Assembly: GCF_022898935.1 (NCBI RefSeq)
Contig: NZ_JALIRP010000005.1
Coordinates: 310,001 to 374,000, forward strand
DNA from: Paenibacillus mangrovi
GTDB lineage: Bacteria; Bacillota; Bacilli; Paenibacillales; Paenibacillaceae
Length of the DNA stretch: 64,000 nt
Direction of reading: 5' to 3'
Part shown: piece by piece, positions 60,969 through 64,000 of the stretch
Numbering within the stretch: position 1 is the first letter of the stretch
Layout: each line of letters starts with the position of its first letter
Notes under the pieces: generated by a model
What the model was told of the DNA's origin: nothing
The model's input: the letters and a program-made list of their open reading frames with translations, nothing else
Databases searched by the model: none
Position numbers and translations under genes: made by a program

Positions 60969-62519
60969 TTATTTCAGGAAAGATTGAGCACGTCGATACG
61001 CATCTTCATTAATTTTCATGACCTCATCCAGACCGAGTTTCTGAATTTCTGAGACATATTGATCCCATGTGCTTAAATCGCGTTGACCCAAAATAAATTT
61101 TGCAATTTGCTCATCACGATATTTGTTAATCTCTGCATTTTTCATGGTCAATGTTTCGTTCTCTGCATCCGTATAGGCGAGTCGAGGTTGCAAAGGTGCT
61201 TCATTGCCATTCTGAATTTTCTCCATCGCCTTATTGAATTTGTCCGAGCTCATATAAGAATAAGCTTTCATATCGACCACCAAATGTGAACCATACGTTG
61301 CGATGCCGGTTGATTTCCGAAGCGTTGCAAAATTTACATATTCATCATTGAAGCGTCGAGCCCCGTCCTTCTGATAGTACGTTTCGCCTTCGCGACCGTA
61401 AGTTGCCAGTTCAATGCCTTCCGGTGAGTACAGAAAATCAACATATTTAAGCACTGTATCAAGATTTTTCGTATCAGCTGCTACAGCCATTCCGCGGTTG
61501 AGCAAACCATCATATGCGTTATACGGCTTGCCATTGTTTCCGCCAATTGGAGGCGTCATGTAGTCCAAACTGAAATCATCTGTTCTTTGGATAATAACAG
61601 GAACTTCATCAATGACACCGATGTAATCATTTGCGATAAATGCTTTATCTTGCGCGAGCAAATCATTAAACTGATCGCGTTTCATCGCCATAAAATCTGG
61701 TGGGATCAAACCTTCTTTATAAAAAAGATTCAGATATCGAAGCATTTCCTTAAAGCTGTCTTCAGTTGGTCCATATCTCCATTCGTCTTTCTCATAATCA
61801 ACATATGGTCCATACCAAGTGCCAAAACCCGCTGCAATATTAGTAAGTCCTGTCAAATTGTCATAAATGGCGATTGGATAACTATCGGGATACAGTTTTT
61901 TCAGTTCCTTTGCAGCCTTGTACATTTCGTCCCAAGTGGTTGGAGCCTTCAAATTATTTTTTTTGAAAATATCATCGCGGTATGTCCAGGAACGACGGGA
62001 TGTTTGTTCTAGTCCATAATGCGGCAAATAATAGTTTTTACCATCAGCAGACAGTATTGCCGATTTTACTTTTGGATGATCCTCAAGGAACTTGGAATAG
62101 TTCGGCAGCTTATCTAGATGATCGAAGAAGTTGAGCAGCGCTCCGCTACTGCCGTATGTATTGGCTTGAGCCAGATTTGAAACAATCATAATATCCGGCG
62201 TGTCCCCTGCAAAAGCCAGGTTTAGGGCCGTATCGTAATCACTTGGAGGTGCGGTTACCTTAAACTTAATGCCGAGTTTTTCTTCATAGTATTTATAGAT
62301 TGCCCAATCTTCTTTGTACGGCCAGGATGGATGCTGGAAAACCATCATATCCAATGTAACCTTAGGATTGTTTTCGCTTTTTGTACTGCTAGTGCTGCTG
62401 GTGCCACTGTTGCTCGTTTCAGACGAAGAAGTATTACTTTTTTGCGTTGAACATGCTGTAATTGCTAGAACCATAGCAAATACAAGTAAAACCTTGCTTA
62501 TTACCGATTTGTTACGCAT
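60969..62519 (-). CDS. Carbohydrate-binding lipoprotein of the ABC importer, LipO-like
   Basis: A 516-residue family 1 extracellular solute-binding protein. The lipoprotein signal ends LAITAC-S with Cys at residue 23, followed by a Ser/Thr-rich linker. It has WPYKEDWAIYKYYEEKLGIK, DIMIVSNLAQANTY, and the internal MKRDQFNDLLAQDKAFIAND typical of the LipO/YtcQ group. AAAGGAGATGATG precedes the start. First gene of the importer operon. The divergent GH120-like gene points to xylo-oligosaccharides as ligand, by inference. Confidence 0.92.
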   Translation of the reverse strand: MRNKSVISKVLLVFAMVLAITACSTQKSNTSSSETSNSGTSSTSSTKSENNPKVTLDMMVFQHPSWPYKEDWAIYKYYEEKLGIKFKVTAPPSDYDTALNLAFAGDTPDIMIVSNLAQANTYGSSGALLNFFDHLDKLPNYSKFLEDHPKVKSAILSADGKNYYLPHYGLEQTSRRSWTYRDDIFKKNNLKAPTTWDEMYKAAKELKKLYPDSYPIAIYDNLTGLTNIAAGFGTWYGPYVDYEKDEWRYGPTEDSFKEMLRYLNLFYKEGLIPPDFMAMKRDQFNDLLAQDKAFIANDYIGVIDEVPVIIQRTDDFSLDYMTPPIGGNNGKPYNAYDGLLNRGMAVAADTKNLDTVLKYVDFLYSPEGIELATYGREGETYYQKDGARRFNDEYVNFATLRKSTGIATYGSHLVVDMKAYSYMSSDKFNKAMEKIQNGNEAPLQPRLAYTDAENETLTMKNAEINKYRDEQIAKFILGQRDLSTWDQYVSEIQKLGLDEVMKINEDAYRRAQSFLK

Positions 62520-62653
62520 ACATTCATCATCTCCTTTAACGATTTGGGTTGACTGCTATAATGACTTTATATCCCCCGGAGATGAATTTCTATTTACATT
62601 TTTCAAGATTAACAGCGAATTTTAACGGCAAAAAAAAAGGCAATTATATGTGA

Positions 62654-62833
62654 TTTGGTATATGGTTTCATCTTGTATCCATTGTGATGTCAACCGTCAG
62701 TTTCGGCTTCGTTATCTACGGCTTCAGCCAAGTATCATTTAACACGAACGATCAAAAATGGGCCAACCAAATGCCGACCGACATCCCTATGACCATTAGC
62801 AAAGTGATAATAAGTAAATCAATAGTACAATGA
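62654..62833 (+). pseudogene. Possible relic of a DHA2-type MFS transporter
   Basis: One plus-strand frame is open over about 59 codons and ends at TGA 62831-62833. It encodes VSIVMSTVSFGFVIYGFSQV, which resembles the helix-8 region of LmrB/EmrB-type exporters (an ILST-GFG-YGFS pattern), then unrelated-looking NDQKWANQMP. No start codon with a ribosome site and no flanking transporter sequence is present, so at best it is a decayed fragment. Confidence 0.3.
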
Positions 62834-62869
62834 AATCAATCATGGTTAAAAACATATAAATTGTAGACA

Positions 62870-62897
62870 TTGTGGAGTTGAGCTAAGCTCTTATAAT
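62870..62897 (+). promoter_or_regulatory. Promoter and dyad upstream of the GH120-like gene
   Basis: TTGTGG (62870-62875), a 16-base spacer and TATAAT (62892-62897). The perfect dyad GAGCT-A-AGCTC (62880-62890) lies inside the spacer, where a bound repressor would block polymerase. Confidence 0.5.
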
Positions 62898-62942
62898 AAA
62901 AGTAAGCCATTAATTTCATCAGTTCTATAGGAGTGATGATGC

Positions 62943-64000
62943 TTGTCAATTCATCAAGGAAGAGAATTTCATGTATCGATGACGGGAAATGACAGCTGGG
63001 AAGGAACATCCTTTGCACCTTTAAGAACCATTTCAGCCGCTGCAGCGAAAACACAGCCGGGGGATGTCATCACCGTCCATGAAGGTGTTTATCGGGAAAG
63101 AATCAGTCCGCCGCGCGGCGGAGAATCGGATTCGTTACGAATTGTCTATCAAGCAGCAGCGGGTGAGCGAGTTGAAATAAAAGGCTCCGAAATCGTGAAG
63201 GATTGGGAAAACGTACACGAGAACGTATGGAAGACAACGATTCCAAACACCTTTTTCGGAGCATTCAATCCATACAATGACCTCATCAAAGGGGATTGGT
63301 TTCTTCCTAATGAACGGGATCACCATACAGGATCGGTGTATTTGAATGGGGATGGGCTAGACGAATCAGCCAAGTTAGATGATGTCCTCCAAAACGGGGG
63401 CAGCACGCTGTTCTGGTTTGCAAGTGTCGATGAGTCGAATACGACGATCTGGGCGAATTTCGGCAGCGCAAATCCGAATGAGGAGTTAGTCGAAATCAAT
63501 GCAAGACAAACGGTGCTTTATCCCGAGAAGCCTGGAGTAGATTACATTACAGTCAGAGGGTTTAATATGAGCCATGCGGCAACGCCGTGGGCCCCGCCGA
63601 CCGCTGAGCAGATTGGTTTGGTTGGTACGCACTGGAGCAAAGGGTGGATTATTGAAAACAATACCATTAGCCACTCGAGATGCACGGGTATTACACTAGG
63701 AAAATATGGAGATGAGTGGGACAATTACGACGGAACAACCGAATCTTACCATAAAACAATCGAACGCGCGTTGGAAAATGGGTGGAACAGTGAGCATGTT
63801 GGTCATCATGTCGTTAGAAATAACACCATTTCCTATTGTGGAATGGCCGGAATTGCCGGCAGTTTAGGGGCTATTCACTGTGTAGTTACCGAAAATTACA
63901 TACACGATATTCATATCAATTGTACTTTCTCCGGTTATGAGATGGCCGGCATTAAGTTTCATGGCGCGATTGATACCTTGATCAGCAAAAACCATATTCA
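62943..64000 (+). CDS. GH120-family beta-xylosidase-like protein, 3' end cut by the window
   Basis: The first 352 residues of a right-handed beta-helix enzyme. It matches what I recall of GH120 beta-xylosidase XylC: FHVSMTGNDSWEGTSFAPLR, VITVHEGVYRERISPPRGG, VWKTTIPNTFFGAFNPYND, VDYITVRGFNMSHAATPWAP and HWSKGWIIENNTISHSRC. The GH120 catalytic Asp and Glu lie further downstream, outside the window. No signal peptide is visible, so it should act in the cytoplasm on imported xylo-oligosaccharides. The start is a TTG, with TAGGAGTGATG upstream; the first in-frame ATG (62979) would cut into the conserved first strand. It is divergent from the sugar importer. Confidence 0.82.
   Translation, partial: MSIHQGREFHVSMTGNDSWEGTSFAPLRTISAAAAKTQPGDVITVHEGVYRERISPPRGGESDSLRIVYQAAAGERVEIKGSEIVKDWENVHENVWKTTIPNTFFGAFNPYNDLIKGDWFLPNERDHHTGSVYLNGDGLDESAKLDDVLQNGGSTLFWFASVDESNTTIWANFGSANPNEELVEINARQTVLYPEKPGVDYITVRGFNMSHAATPWAPPTAEQIGLVGTHWSKGWIIENNTISHSRCTGITLGKYGDEWDNYDGTTESYHKTIERALENGWNSEHVGHHVVRNNTISYCGMAGIAGSLGAIHCVVTENYIHDIHINCTFSGYEMAGIKFHGAIDTLISKNHI

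Larger units (their letters stand above)
62520..62942. other. Divergent regulatory region with a possible gene relic
   Basis: Contains the start region of the sugar-importer operon on the left and the GH120-like promoter on the right. Between them lies a stretch that reads as a fragment of a membrane transporter (62654-62833). A run of A9 occurs near 62630. Confidence 0.5.

Noticed and set aside
1..64000. tRNA, rRNA, CRISPR arrays, riboswitches, transposases, phage genes or restriction systems
   Set aside because: I looked for cloverleaf ends, regular spaced repeats, known riboswitch cores and transposase or integrase motifs, and saw none. Structured RNAs can escape reading by eye.

Overview
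The window reads as chromosome of a low-to-moderate GC, endospore-forming Bacillota, most likely Paenibacillus or a close relative. The grounds are an alpha/beta-type small acid-soluble spore protein (28.9 kb), two orphan kinases of the sporulation-kinase type, YesM/YesN-style sensor pairs, a transmembrane AraC regulator beside an LplB/YtcP-type sugar importer, many AGGAGG ribosome sites, and strong hairpin terminators between convergent genes. No rRNA, tRNA, CRISPR, phage gene, transposase or IS was found. Names rest on motifs and length, since no database could be searched.

Layout. 0-3.1 kb: ferric-siderophore importer (binding lipoprotein plus two FecCD permeases, no ATPase). 3.1-9.1 kb: minus-strand opp/dpp-type peptide importer (A-B-C-D-F) with a small unknown tail gene. 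9.5-11.6 kb: FAD/NAD oxidoreductase plus an ECF41-type sigma factor with a matching candidate promoter. 11.7-14.4 kb: DrrAB-like exporter divergent from a TetR regulator across a palindromic operator. 14.5-19.5 kb: luciferase-like monooxygenase, secreted NlpC/P60 hydrolase, DODA-type dioxygenase, XRE-cupin regulator, aldo/keto reductase. 19.5-25.0 kb: sugar MFS porter beside a three-component sensor (anchored sugar-binding protein, histidine kinase, AraC-type response regulator). 25.4-31.1 kb: KinB-like kinase, MerR-thioredoxin operon, TPR-SUKH protein, spore protein, SDR, HxlR/SnoaL pair. 31.2-38.4 kb: 1027-residue double-kinase hybrid sensor, BltR-like MerR divergent from an acetyltransferase, and a PAS kinase. 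38.4-48.3 kb: YjdF-like membrane protein, SelO, YdeI-like protein, Dph6-like ligase, MFS, BI-1 protein, ECF sigma/DUF4179 anti-sigma pair, mqo. 48.5-52.1 kb: two-component system with an ABC exporter of BcrAB/YcbLMNO layout plus a 57-residue membrane protein. 52.3-56.6 kb: GntR, Tet(L)-like MFS, polysaccharide deacetylase, AlkD-like protein. 56.7-64.0 kb: membrane AraC regulator, sugar ABC importer, and a GH120-like beta-xylosidase cut by the window end.

The common theme is sensing coupled to transport: nearly every transporter sits beside a dedicated regulator, and several regulator-operator pairs can be read directly (TetR/DrrAB, MerR/thioredoxin, BltR-like/GNAT, ECF41). The last 7 kb looks like an oligosaccharide-uptake locus, probably for xylo-oligosaccharides given the GH120-like product. 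Nothing seen demands a wholly new system. The strongest leads are the three-component sugar sensor with candidate target sites, the ECF41 self-promoter, and the MerR-thioredoxin unit.
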